From: Dipteris shenzhenensis
Lineage: Eukaryota; Polypodiophyta; Polypodiopsida; Gleicheniales
NCBI GenBank assembly: GCA_047967505.1
Contig: CM106539.1
DNA length: 64,000 nt
Reading direction: 5' to 3' (one strand)
Under the pieces are notes generated by a model. The model worked only from the letters and a program-made list of their open reading frames with translations, did not search any database and was not told the DNA's origin. Each line of letters begins with the position of its first letter. The first letter of the stretch is position 1. Below, one piece after another: positions 36,901 through 48,944 of the stretch. A program made the position numbers and the translations under genes.

Positions 36901-39900
36901 TAACCCTAAGTCCACCTCCCCCCCGCACTCCTCACTTGGGGGCTTATAGATGGGGAGGTGACTTCTCCAACACAAGAAGGTATGGGGAAGGATAGAACAG
37001 CGCAAATAATTCATGGAAGCCACACTCAGATTGTATGAGAAGGTCCTCGCAGGATTGGCAAAGCCTCAGCCTTCAAACCCTAAGGAGAAGATAATCATAA
37101 GCAGTGACATAGGGGTCAAACAAGGCTGCCCCCTCTCATCTACACGCTTTGGCTTGTTCATAGATGAATTAGAAGATTGGATAAGAGCATACAGTGGAGG
37201 CTTGCCCGATGTGCCCTACTACTCATTTATGCAGATGATGTAGTACCTTTTGCAATGGACAAAAGAACATGCAAACACACCTGGATGCATTAGGCAAATT
37301 TTGCCAACAATCAAGGATGAGAGTCAATATTGCAAAGACAAAGGTCACGGCATGTGTGGAGAGAAGAGTTCTGCCAGCCCTATATAGTTTCCAAAACAAA
37401 TGCAAAAAAGCACAGCTATGGAGCTGGGAAATGATGTTGTTCTTGTGTAGAGAAGGAACCAAAGAGCCAATTAGGGGTAGAAATTCATAAAAGTCCACCT
37501 GTATTGCAAGAAATACCAGAATATTTGGCAGATTGCTGTCCTACGCTGGCTATTGTAGCTGATTTTCAAATCACTCAGCAATTTGAAGTCAGATTACCAT
37601 CAAACTTATTCAGCTGCATCCAAGGAGCTGAGCGACCATGTGCACTCAAGCTGATGCAAAATGGAAATGTAATTCTGTAAAATCGCAGCAGTTCTTGAAT
37701 TCCGGCCGGATGAATTTGGTCATATCTCCCTCATATGAACTCTGATCTCGACCAAACTTTAGGAGCAGCACTTAGATGCTAGAGCGATCAGAAAAGGCCA
37801 TGTATGACGTGATTTGGTTCATTCAAACTGTAGATTGTTGACTGACTGTCAGTTTCCCCTGGTCAGACATCAAGCTACGATGTGGGGTCAAACCCTAATG
37901 ATCTTGTGATTCCAGCATACAAGGAGAATCAGGGGATCTGTAACATGTGGAGACTTGCTGCGTGGAAATAGATGAATGAAGAAGGAGAACTAGCATGCAA
38001 GACACGAGATCTTCCTAACTATTTATGATGCTGGCATAAATGCCCTGGTACATGAGCGCCGAATCGGCATACAAAAACTGAGCTAAAATTACTGCCCTGG
38101 CCCCTAACTACGACTGTGGGACACTGCTGAAACAAAATGCCAAACCTCAACCATATGCTGAGCTGGAATTGCTGCAGGTCATCCTCTCCTTGGATCGCAA
38201 TTGGTACGACTGATCTCTGCTGCTGTATGGTGGAGACTGGAGTGGGCTAAGGGCTGCACAAGGGGCTGGAGAGCTGCTTGGAGGCTGGAGACTGAATGCC
38301 AAAAGAGAGGGCAAGGCCCTGCTTATATAGGGACTGTAGGGCCCGACTTCTGGCTGATGGGGCTTGATTTAGCAGCCCTAGGGGCTGGCCTGCTAGGGGC
38401 TAAGCCTGCCTATAAAAGGTGTCTTCCCCAGCCCACTTCCTATACATGGTGCTGCCCTTTGGGGCCTCAAACCTTGCAAATATGCTGCATTGAGGTGGTG
38501 CGAGATGGTGAGCTGCGTTGGGGTGAACTCAAGCATGAAAGACACAAGATCTTCCTAACTATTGTACACTGCTTTATTTATGATGCTGGCATAAATGCCC
38601 TGACTGTAAATTTCAGAACAAATGGATCACAAAATCCCCTTGATCGAACCCAAAAATCAGCTCTGATACCAACTGAAACAGGACTTCTACTAAAGTCAGC
38701 TAGCAATAACTAGTTTAGAGTAAAATGAGATACTAGACAGCAAGAAAAGCAGAAATAGAAGGGAGAGAAGGAAAAGTCACACTTACTAGGAAGAGGGCAT
38801 GGGATGTGACTGCTTCCACAAGGCTGGCTAGCTTGATGCTAGATTGAGTCCTTCTTGCATGTACAGCCAGTAAGGCTGATGCTTGAGAGTACCGAACAGT
38901 CATACAATAGAATCTTAAGTGTATTGATCTTGAATGTCTTGCAAGTACAGCTGAGCCCCCTTTTATAGGTCTAGGAAAGTGGGCCAGCACATCATTGTTT
39001 ATGGGATAATGCAACAGGGGTGCCACGTGGCAAGCCTCATGCAAACCTAATAACACTACTAAGTGAACAAAGAAAATACTAAAGTGTTTACGAGTAGTGG
39101 GACCCTTTTATAGACTAACAGGGCCCATTACTTACCTGACTGCAAAACTAGAACTCAATAATGTTACATTTCTAAACATAGATTGCCTAAAAGTGACAAA
39201 GAAATTCAGTAGTGCAACATTATCTTGAAAGGCAATCTCTTTCTTCTCCATGGGAATTTTATTTTCATGCAATGCTTCCCGATTGTGCCCCCCATGAGAG
39301 GAGATGACCTGCAGCCTGAATACTTTCGAATCATTCGAAAATCAACTCAAGGTTTCACAAAAGCTAACCTAGTCACACCCTGTTCATATCCTAAAAAATG
39401 GCAACTAGACTAGTGTTGCAAAAACGTGTTTGGTTTTGAGCAAAACGTTTGGATGTTTCCAAACATCAGCCAGATCCACCAGCTGATCCAGCTTCCAAAA
39501 CCTGGAGTCCTATGTTTTATTAGATTCTCCCTGCCTGTCTACGTCAAGCACACTCCCCCCAACACAATATCAGACTGAGTGCACACAATCCGTATTATTG
39601 TAGTCTTCTTCAACAATCAGTACATATATATAGATGAATCCAAGAACATGCCCAACTCATCCTCTAAAAACACAACATAGACTAAAATGAAATCATATAC
39701 CGTTGGGCGCCAATGACGTCGGTGGGGATGTATGTCATAGTAGCTAGTCCCATTATGCGTAATGGAGTATCTGGGTAAGCAAGCTGCAACATGGATGAAA
39801 ACTTCAACAAGTATTGGACAATCATCCAACCTCTTGTTTAGCCAGAAGGGCTTACAGAAAGATTGAGGAAGGTGGCAAGGACCTGCAGACAAAGAACTCC

Positions 39901-42900
39901 AGGAAGGGTTGCACTCTTGGCTGGCATCAGGACAGCAAGGTACATGAATCAAGGTACAGGGGACAGGAGAAGCTTGGGCCTCACTATTGGCTGCACATCA
40001 GGGCAGCACGGAGGTCAAGTCTTCTAGGCATTCACTACCTAGGATAGCTTGGAGGTGTGTTTGTCGGCACAGGCGACTACGTCCAAAGAAGCTTAGGAAG
40101 GAGCATGCAGGCTCGGTGCCACCGAGGTAGTAGGACAACATTCTGGTAGGGACAGAGGACCACGGTTTGGCAGGACTCTGGACCTCTTTTGTTTTGTGTC
40201 TGGTTGTGGACGGAAATATGTTTTGTTGGTTTATCTTTGGAGCACTGTCTATTTACTAGTCTGTACATACACATATGGTTGTTTGAGTACACATGAGTAA
40301 AGAAGTTTTGGATTCTGTAGTTAGACACTTCCGCGTGTAATTCTTGGGACACTCTTAAGTCTTCTGCTGCGGGATACCCTCTGTATAGGTTCATTTCTCT
40401 GCGTCGTGCATGTGGTTTTGGCATCCCTCATTCGGTGGTACCGTGTCGGTTGCTAATCCAGACTGCTCTCATGTCGGCTAGCTCCTCCTCCTCCACTCCG
40501 CTGTGTCCTGGGGCTGACTCAAATGTATAGAAGTCTGTGATGCGTCGCTGTCCCCGGTCAGCCTCTATGTCCTGTGGTGGTTTGGCCATCCCTTGTTGCT
40601 CTGTGGTCTGTCGCAGTAGTGTCTCCCTGTGCCGACGTATCTTCATCAAATAGAGCCCAATAGAGACCTGGTCATTTAAATGAATTAGTCGTAATAGAGG
40701 ACCGAAGCCACTCCCCTCCAAGTAGAGACAGTGGTAACGCCCTCGGATCTCATAGTAGGTTGGGCAAACACAAAGAAAATGTTCCTCTGTCTCAACCGAC
40801 CCTAGCGTTAATAGTGTGCAGACCCGCTGCTCTTTGGGTATACATGCTACTCTCCTTGCCTCGATCCTTAATTGATGGGACGAAACCCGCATCTGACCAT
40901 TGGCAATCTTCAGTGCATGGGAGACTCCTTTGTCCTCGAGATACTTGGGGTCTGATGATGAATCCCTCCTCTGATACTCTCAGGAAGTGGTTGCAGTAGA
41001 ACTGGGTCTTGGTGGGGAAGCTCTTGTTCCCCTCCCTAAGTCTGGGATGTATGAAGCTGGAGAAGGTCTAACCGTATGATATAGCTCGTGGGATCGACTC
41101 AAGAGGTGCATCCATGCTGTACTGAAAGGAGGGAAGCCTCTCCATCTGGATACTGTGCCTGCTTGGCAAGCCATGCAAATATGCGTGCATACCATGTGTT
41201 TGCTCCGCTCTCTAGGGCCAGCCTCGGGAGTCTCCAGTGAGGTAAGTCCCAGACTTTGTGTATGAATGTCACTGTTTGAAAGATGGCATCAACCTGGAGA
41301 GGTGTCATGGCGAACTTTGACTGCACTATCTCATGTGGGACTAAGGGCTTACACCGAACCATCCTGGATCCCATCATCACCTGTAGTAGCCGCTAGAAAC
41401 TCCTCCAATCTGTCCTCGGGAGATTGCATCCCTAGAAGGGTGCTGCATACATGCAGTCGGCTGCACCAGTGTGTCAAAAAGCTAGCCCTTCGTCAGTGGA
41501 TCTTGAAAGTGCGCTTGGAAGCACTGTTGCTCTAGTCTAGCCAAAGCACTACGCCCCCGTGTGAGCTGTGCTTGGGCTGCATGGGTCATCGTGAAAATGG
41601 GTCCTATGAAGACTGCTCCCAAATATGTGTACAACTGCACTATCTCCACTGGCTTGCCACGATAAGTGAAACTAAGTCGGCAAAGCACTGCTCGTGACGT
41701 GTTTAAGACCATAACCTTGGTTTTTCAAAGGTTGACCATCAGGTCTCTCTCTCTCTGCAAAACACCTTTGAGGCGTCCAGATCTCTCTGCAGCCCCTCCG
41801 CTGAAGATGATATAAGACTATATCATCAGCATATAACAATATATGTATGAGGAGGTCACCTAGTAATGAACCCTCGCCCCCTAGGCAATCTATGAAGGAT
41901 GTGATCTTATGGATGTAGAGTCCAAAGAGAGTTGGTGAGAGAGGGCAGCCCTGCTTCACCCCAATTGTGCTCTCGACCCAATTTGATAGACCGCTTGGAG
42001 CATGGACTCTACCTCTGACTAACTCATATAGGCTCATCACACCCCAGATCAGCGTCTCTAGAATCTGCATCTCCTGTAGTCTTCCAATCATACGGGATCG
42101 TGGGACAGTGTCGAAGGCCTTCGGAAAGTCTACGAAACATGTGTAGACTTTCTGATGTCTGGACCTCACCTCCTCAATGACAGCCCTCAGAGTGAAAATG
42201 TGGTCTAGAGTAGAGTGCTGCCTCCTGCCTCTTGCCTGCCCTAGTGCTCGCTGCCCCTGTGCCTCTTTATGACTGCTGATATGATATGATTGTATTAAAG
42301 TCTGCATGAGACCCTTCACGATCTATGGGACTGGTGATCACTTTTAACAGATAGTGATGTTTTACATCTAGTGAAAGAAAATATTACAAACTTGCTATGT
42401 AGTGAGTACTTGTTGAGCTAGTTTGTGTGCTAGTCCTAGTATCATGTTGTGGTGTTCCAAAGCTTCTTTTAAGTAGCTTCCTAGCTTTTTGGCTGGCTGC
42501 TCCAACAGATTTGTTAGGTTGCTTCTGCTGTCCCTCTGATGTGTGCATAAGATCGACGCATTAGGAGTACATACTGCTCATTTTTTACGTCTCCGGTGGG
42601 GGAGCTTCGTTCGTCTCTTGGGACCTTGGGTCTTGCCCACCTGCCCCTCTCCACCTCTAGATCATGTGAGCTGGTTCTCTTCCCTGAGTATTATTGCATT
42701 CCATAGTTGTCCATGGGATTAATTTCCTTGTTTTAAAACTGCATTTTGCCCCCAGGTCTTGCCATAGTTCTTGTAGTATTTTCTGCGTCACTACCTGATT
42801 TGAAATATGTGCAGAAATTCTTTGCTTTGAAGTCACACACACAGGACTAGGGTCCAAGACAACAGTCAGGTTGGAACCCCCCCCCCCCCCGAAGGTCTTT

Positions 42901-45525
42901 TTTCATTCAGAAAATCTGAGTACAAAGTACAATTCAGCTCACAGGCTGCTTGTAGGAAATCTTACGTGAATTCCATTTTTACAAAGAGCTTTCAGCTCAA
43001 TTCTTTTGGCAACATGCCAAGTGTCAAAATTCCTAACTAAATCTTAGTTACATGCCTCAAAGTGCAAAAGTCTAGGGTCTTCGTAGGCCTTGGCCCATGG
43101 ACTTCTCCTGGCTACCCGCTGGGCTCCGTAGCCCTTGGGCGATCAACCCCTCTTAGAACCTGCGACCATTAATTAAAGTGCACATAGCCATGGCACCCAT
43201 TAATCGTTAGTGCTTTTGCATGCAAATAATTCTAGACTAATCCTAGTCTTTGTGGGCATCCCCACCAAGCAAACTTGTGCACAGAACATAAAAACAAATT
43301 CTTTGGTCGACCGAGGTCAACCCTCTTGATCGTAATTAAGGGGCTTGGCCATCAGTCGAAGCGCCTTAATTATGGCCAAGTCTCTCCCACCGAGGTTGGC
43401 ACATCTTCGTTAATTGAAGTTAACCCTCTTGGCGCAAGCCAACTCTTGTTGACCGAAGTCAACACTCTTTGACCGAAGTTAGTGCCTTGGTTCCTTGGTT
43501 AACGGTAGTTAACCATCTTGGCCTAAGCCAAATCTTCCTAACCGGGGTTAGGCTTACTTAATCAGAGTTAAGTATCCTTTTTTTCCCCTAGAAAAAGGTA
43601 ACTTCTATTAATGCTTTAAAACCATACCACCAGCTTCCAAAAGGAGCTATTGATGAAAAATAAAGTTTAGAAAACAGTTGCCAGCTACAAGAATGAACAC
43701 CCGTTTTCGGATCTCATGGCTTATCGCCTATAGAGATTCGGAAAAAGGAGCTAGCAACCATGATGGTGGTCTATATGCCCAACGAATTTCCCTCGCGGAA
43801 AGGGTGTAGAATACACCTGCTGGCCATGTCTGGTGGAAGTGGTGCCGTGTCTCAACAGTCGCTCTCAAGCTTGGAGTACCACTCCCAAAGTGCACACAAG
43901 GTGAAGATGATATCCTGTCAAATGGCTACTAGGGTAGATGTCGGAGAAGTCCTTTGGCCTCCCATCACCCGGCTGCATCGAGCCACCCAGACGTTCCAGG
44001 CAGTGATGCTGGAAATAGTCTCCCTGTAAGCCGGCGTGACAAGGTCGATCGCAGCACTTCCGTGGTTCGTCTGTCTTTTGGCGATCAAATTTCAGCACAA
44101 CTGAGCCCTTTAGATCTCTCAACAAAATTTTCCGTGCAAGGAGACACCCATATGTCGCTCCCCGCAGTCGCAGCCCACGCTGCTTGTATGCCTTGCATGC
44201 GAAACTCCCAGGCGAAGGGAGAATTCTCCACGGAAAAGAATCGCCCCATGAGCTATGACGGGCATCACCACAATAGTAAATCCAACTGCCAATCAAACAA
44301 TCACCCGTCATACAAATGAGAGTTCCCACGCTCACTCCCCTTCGTTATGCCGGCAGCTAATCGATTGCATCACTCCTATTTGGGCGCGTTATGAATTCGT
44401 CACCCGTTTGGTCATGTCAACAATTAGCTTCTCTGATCGAGGTCGCCATAGAAGGCAATCCTTGCCTTAGCTCTAATACCAATGAAATATGTAAAACTAC
44501 TCTCTCAAAAACAGCTTCGATTTCCTTCTACTAAGCTCGCTGTGCAGAAATTCTTTGCTTTGAAGGCACACCCTCTCTGTCTCTCTCTCTTTCTCACATA
44601 CACACACACAACACTAGGGCCCAGGAAAATAGTCGGGCTGGACCCCCCCGAAGGTCTTTTTTCATTCAGAAAATCTGAGTACAAAGTACAATTCAGCTCA
44701 CAGGCTGCTTGTAGTAAATCCTACATGAATTCCAATTTATTTAAGAGCTTTCAGCTCAATTCTTTTGGCAACATGCCAAGTGTCAAAATTCCTAACTAAA
44801 TCTTAGTTACATGCCTCAAAGGGCAAAAGTCTAGGGTCTTCGTAGCCCTTGGTCACATGGACTTCTCCTGGCTACCCGCTAGGCTCCGTAGCCCTTGGGC
44901 GATCAACCCCTCTTAGAACCTGCAACCATTAATTAAAGCGCACATAGCCATGGCACCCATTAATCATTAGCGCTTTTGCATGCAAATCAATTCTAGACTA
45001 ATCCTAGTCTCTGTGGGCGTCCCCACCAAGCAAACTTGTGCACATAACATAAAACAAATTCTTTGGTCAACGAGGTCAACCCACTTGATCGTAATTAAGG
45101 GGCTTGACCAGCAGTCGGAGCGCCTTAATTATGGCCAAGTCTCTCCAACCGAGGTTGGCACATCTTGGTTTATTGAAGTTAACCCTCTTGGCGTAAGCCA
45201 CTTCTCGTTGACTGAAGTCAACACTCTTTGACCGAAGTCAGCGCCTTGGTTCTTTGGTTAATCGTAGTTAACCATGTTGACCTAAGCCAAGTCTTCCTAA
45301 TCAGAGTTAGGCTTACTTAACCGAAGTTAAGTGCATTTGACCAAAGTCAATACTTTGATCAAATAAATATAACTTTTTGAACATAATTAAATAAATGAAG
45401 AACTCATTAATTATGATCAATAAATGGTCAATTGGAACTTTGACTTTGGAGTATTACAGCTTGGTGACATGATTTCACAAGCATCTTTTGGTATATCAGC
45501 AGCCAAATTCCCCATAATTCCATCC

Positions 45526-45556
<31 letters not shown>

Positions 45557-45596
45557 AGATTGTAATGTGGTCTGGAGATTGTAATGTGTTCTCCAT

Positions 45597-45637
<41 letters not shown>

Positions 45638-48600
45638 ATGTGGTATGGAGGTCATGGGCCTATTTGATACGGGACACTAAAAAATGGTATAGCATACAAG
45701 CCGCCATGGGCTGACGCAAGGACTCACTAGGGCCTTTGCTGAGTGCTGCACTTAAAACCAAAAACTCAAAAATCTTGAGAAAGAAAGACAGAAAGATGTA
45801 TTAACATCTATAGAAGGCCTCACGGGCCTATGAGACAAAGTACAAGCAACAAAAGAATGACCACTACCTCTGGATAACAAGAGAGTCGAGGGACTGTAAA
45901 GTGCGGCAACTCCTCGAGTTGTTATAGGCACAGCTAGAGAGAGAAACAAAAGATGTAGCCAGCTTGGGCAGTCCTTTGATGGGATATTAAGATATCTCCT
46001 ATCTTCCTCTCTTGGATCGTTTCTCGCTATGGTGGGGCCCAGGGGGCGTGGCCTCCGTGATCTTTGTTTGTGTTGGGCCATATTAAAAGTGTATCTCAAC
46101 TCCAGCGGTTGTTCCCTTGGAGTAAAGCAGGGATAGATTGGATCTTCTCCCTTGTGACACAAGTCTCATTGTTGAGTCATTAATGGTAAGCTAAGCAGGG
46201 ATGAAATGATAGGTATATCGCAGCAGTCATGTGTGTTTGGATCTATATAGATCTAGCCAAAGGTTATTGAACTCTGTGTAAGGTCATCACGAGGGCGTGA
46301 TGCCCTTTAGATTGTGGATGGATCGGTTGCATGCACAAGCAGGACATGGCTGGTTAAGTGTGATGATGAAAACACAAACATGTAGAGAGCTCTTTGCAAC
46401 ATGGTTTGTGTAAAGATCTCACAAGTTGTGCTGATATGTCACTCCTCCTGTAGTAGGCTGAGTTTTCTTGCTTTCAGTATAATCGTTGCAACTTTACATT
46501 TTTGGTTTACTTTCGTTTTTCTCTCCCTCTCCTGTCGTACTAGGTCCCAGTGTCGAGGCGATCAATCTCAAATTAAGTAGCGATTAAATGATAGCTCCAT
46601 CCTAGTCTTCATGTGCATTTGGATCTATATAGATCTAGCTGAAGGTGATTGGACAATGTGTAAGGTCATCAATAGGGCCTAATGCCCTATCGGTTCGCTC
46701 ACATGCACAAGCAGGTCTGATCTACATGGCCGGTTAAGTGAAATGATGAAAACACAAACATGGAGAGAGCTCTTGTAAAGACTGTCTGAAGTTGTGCTGT
46801 TTTACCATCCAGTATGTCATTCCTTTTATAGTAGGTTGAGTTTTCTTGCTTACGGTAAATTCATTGCAACTTCCCCTTTCGGGGTTACTGAAATCGGCCT
46901 CTAATCACTCAGAGGGCAGTGGAACTAAACCTTTAATCACTTCAGCACTTATTTACAGCTCACAAAGCATATATCACAACCATTAACCATTGCATGATCA
47001 GCATTTGGCATTTACCCATTTGTTCACAAACAAAACCACGGAAAAAGGGATGGAGGCTAGAATGCCCTTGCTCAACAAACATAGACAAGTGCACCCGATT
47101 GGCCCCAAATACTGTGGCGCCCCTTTCGGTATTTCTTTATATTTCACAGTGAAATGATTACAAGTTGCATCTGGGAGACCTTCCCTGCAACTGAGCATGC
47201 AGCCCCAATTCATTGAGCCTTCGCAAGGCTTTCAATCATAGAACACCATCACATAAGTGCACTTAACCCATAGGCTCAATCCAAAGGCATTCTCTTTTCC
47301 GAGTGCAATTCCATTGGCTGTCCAGATGCAATCATACTGCATCCCAGCTGCACTCTGTTTGAGTGGTTTCTAGATGGCATTCACAAAGCTTTTCAAAGCT
47401 CCAAAATAAAATCAGCAAAGTACCCAACCAAAGAATGACTCATGTAGCACTGCGTGGGCACCTGTGAACCAAGAAAGAGGCGGCACACGAGACCAACCAA
47501 TAGCTTATGGCAAAAAGAAATTGCAGCAGCAAAATCACAACTCACCAAGCCCTGAAAACTCGAACCAAGTCCTCAATCGCCAAGAGGACATAGTAGCCAA
47601 TGCCCAATTGCATTCTCAGCCAAAGAGGAGTGCAAAGGCATGAAGAAAGAGCATTTACAAGAGCCGACCAGCAAGAATTCCATTGAAAAATGCGAAAAGT
47701 AGCACTTCTGTCGCGAAGAAGTGGGAGTTCTTGGGCTCAAAAGAAGCGTGCTTCAGAGAGGAATGCATTGAGAAGGTTTTGGAGAAGTTTCATCGCCGGA
47801 AAGTCCTCCAAAACTGAGAAAAACCAGTCAACCATCGCGTGGGACCACTCGAAATTCAATAGAAAGCTGTAGCTTTACAAGAGGAGAGGCCCAGGAGGCT
47901 GTAGAAACAAAAAGGTCCAGAAAAAGCCACTTTTGCAAATTCGACCTGCAAAAGAAGTGCCCAGCTCTGCCCGTTCTACCAAACGCACGGAGGGAAAAGG
48001 ATATCACTGCGAAGGGGAGGCAGAGGGGAAGCCATCGGGCCAAACAGAAGTTGAGGAATCCAAACGGGTGAGGAGTTATGAAGAAAACGGAATTCAGCTG
48101 AAGGAGGCTGAAAAACCAGTCCAAAATCTCAACAAAGGGAGAAGATGAGAGAGAAAACCACACATGTGAAGTTTAGAAGGCCCAGGAAGGTCCAGGAATG
48201 GCAAAGGAGCATGTAGAAGGCACTAGAGCCACCTGGAACTCCAGGGGGGTACATGGCCCTCTAGGGGGCCCATTAAAAATGCCACGTCATCATTTTCCGA
48301 CAACCACTCTTTTAATTCCTTGGAATGCCTTTGGGCCTAGGGATTAATTATGCTTATGTGCTAGGCACCATGATGCGTTTAATTACACATTATTAAGCCC
48401 ACGCTTGGACTTTTAAAACCAAAGTTGTCACAGTCTTGTAGTACATTAGCGTACTTAGAATTTCACGCCCCCGTGACAGTTGCTTCCATCATGACTATTT
48501 AATTTAACATGAAACTGATTCTTAATTGAAAGCCACTCTTTTTTAAAGATTTTACATTCAACTATACATAAACGACAAAATCTGAGTATACTGTGTTGAA

Positions 48601-48913
48601 TATCATAGGAGTGCCTCACATCAACTCAAACATCTCTGATTTGGCTAAATATGGAGTGATTACTTCCCAATTCTATAGTTTCTCTTATTTTTGCTCAAGT
48701 AAGAGTGCATTTATCTCTCAATTTAGTAATTTAATCCTACTACTTCTCAAAAAGGGCTATATTATAAGAAAAGTAATGAAGAAACTCCACTCAGTCCTAC
48801 GTTGTAGTCGTTATATTTTTGGAAATTTGTCTTGAAGGTAGAATCAAAATCCGAAGGGTTGTTCTATTTTTGGAGGTCATCTAGCTATTTAGTTCTCCCG
48901 TAGAAGCAATCCC

Positions 48914-48944
<31 letters not shown>

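Larger units (their letters stand above)
42801..45469 (-). mobile_element. Complete non-autonomous LTR retrotransposon (2,669 bp)
   Basis: Two LTRs flank about 0.9 kb that holds no recognisable gag or pol. On the minus strand the LTR starts TGTCACCAAGC (45469) and ends ACATATTTCA (44483 and 42801). A 5 bp target-site duplication TGATT borders the element at 42796-42800 and 45470-45474. The primer-binding site lies at 44470-44481 and a polypurine tract at 43576-43589. The 3' LTR (left) has lost about 130 bp of its U3 start. The size and missing pol place it among LARD/TRIM-like elements that need proteins from other retrotransposons to move. The short open frames inside (for example 44335-43865, minus) match no domain that I know. 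Confidence 0.85.

Noticed and set aside
36622-37023. 133-codon minus-strand frame with HVGS/CGQQ repeats
   Set aside because: It translates the 69 bp minisatellite, and a LINE fragment follows directly on the other strand.
43865-44335. 156-codon minus-strand frame inside the non-autonomous LTR element
   Set aside because: No gag, protease or other domain is visible; an open frame of this length can arise by chance in GC-moderate DNA, so it is not called a gene.
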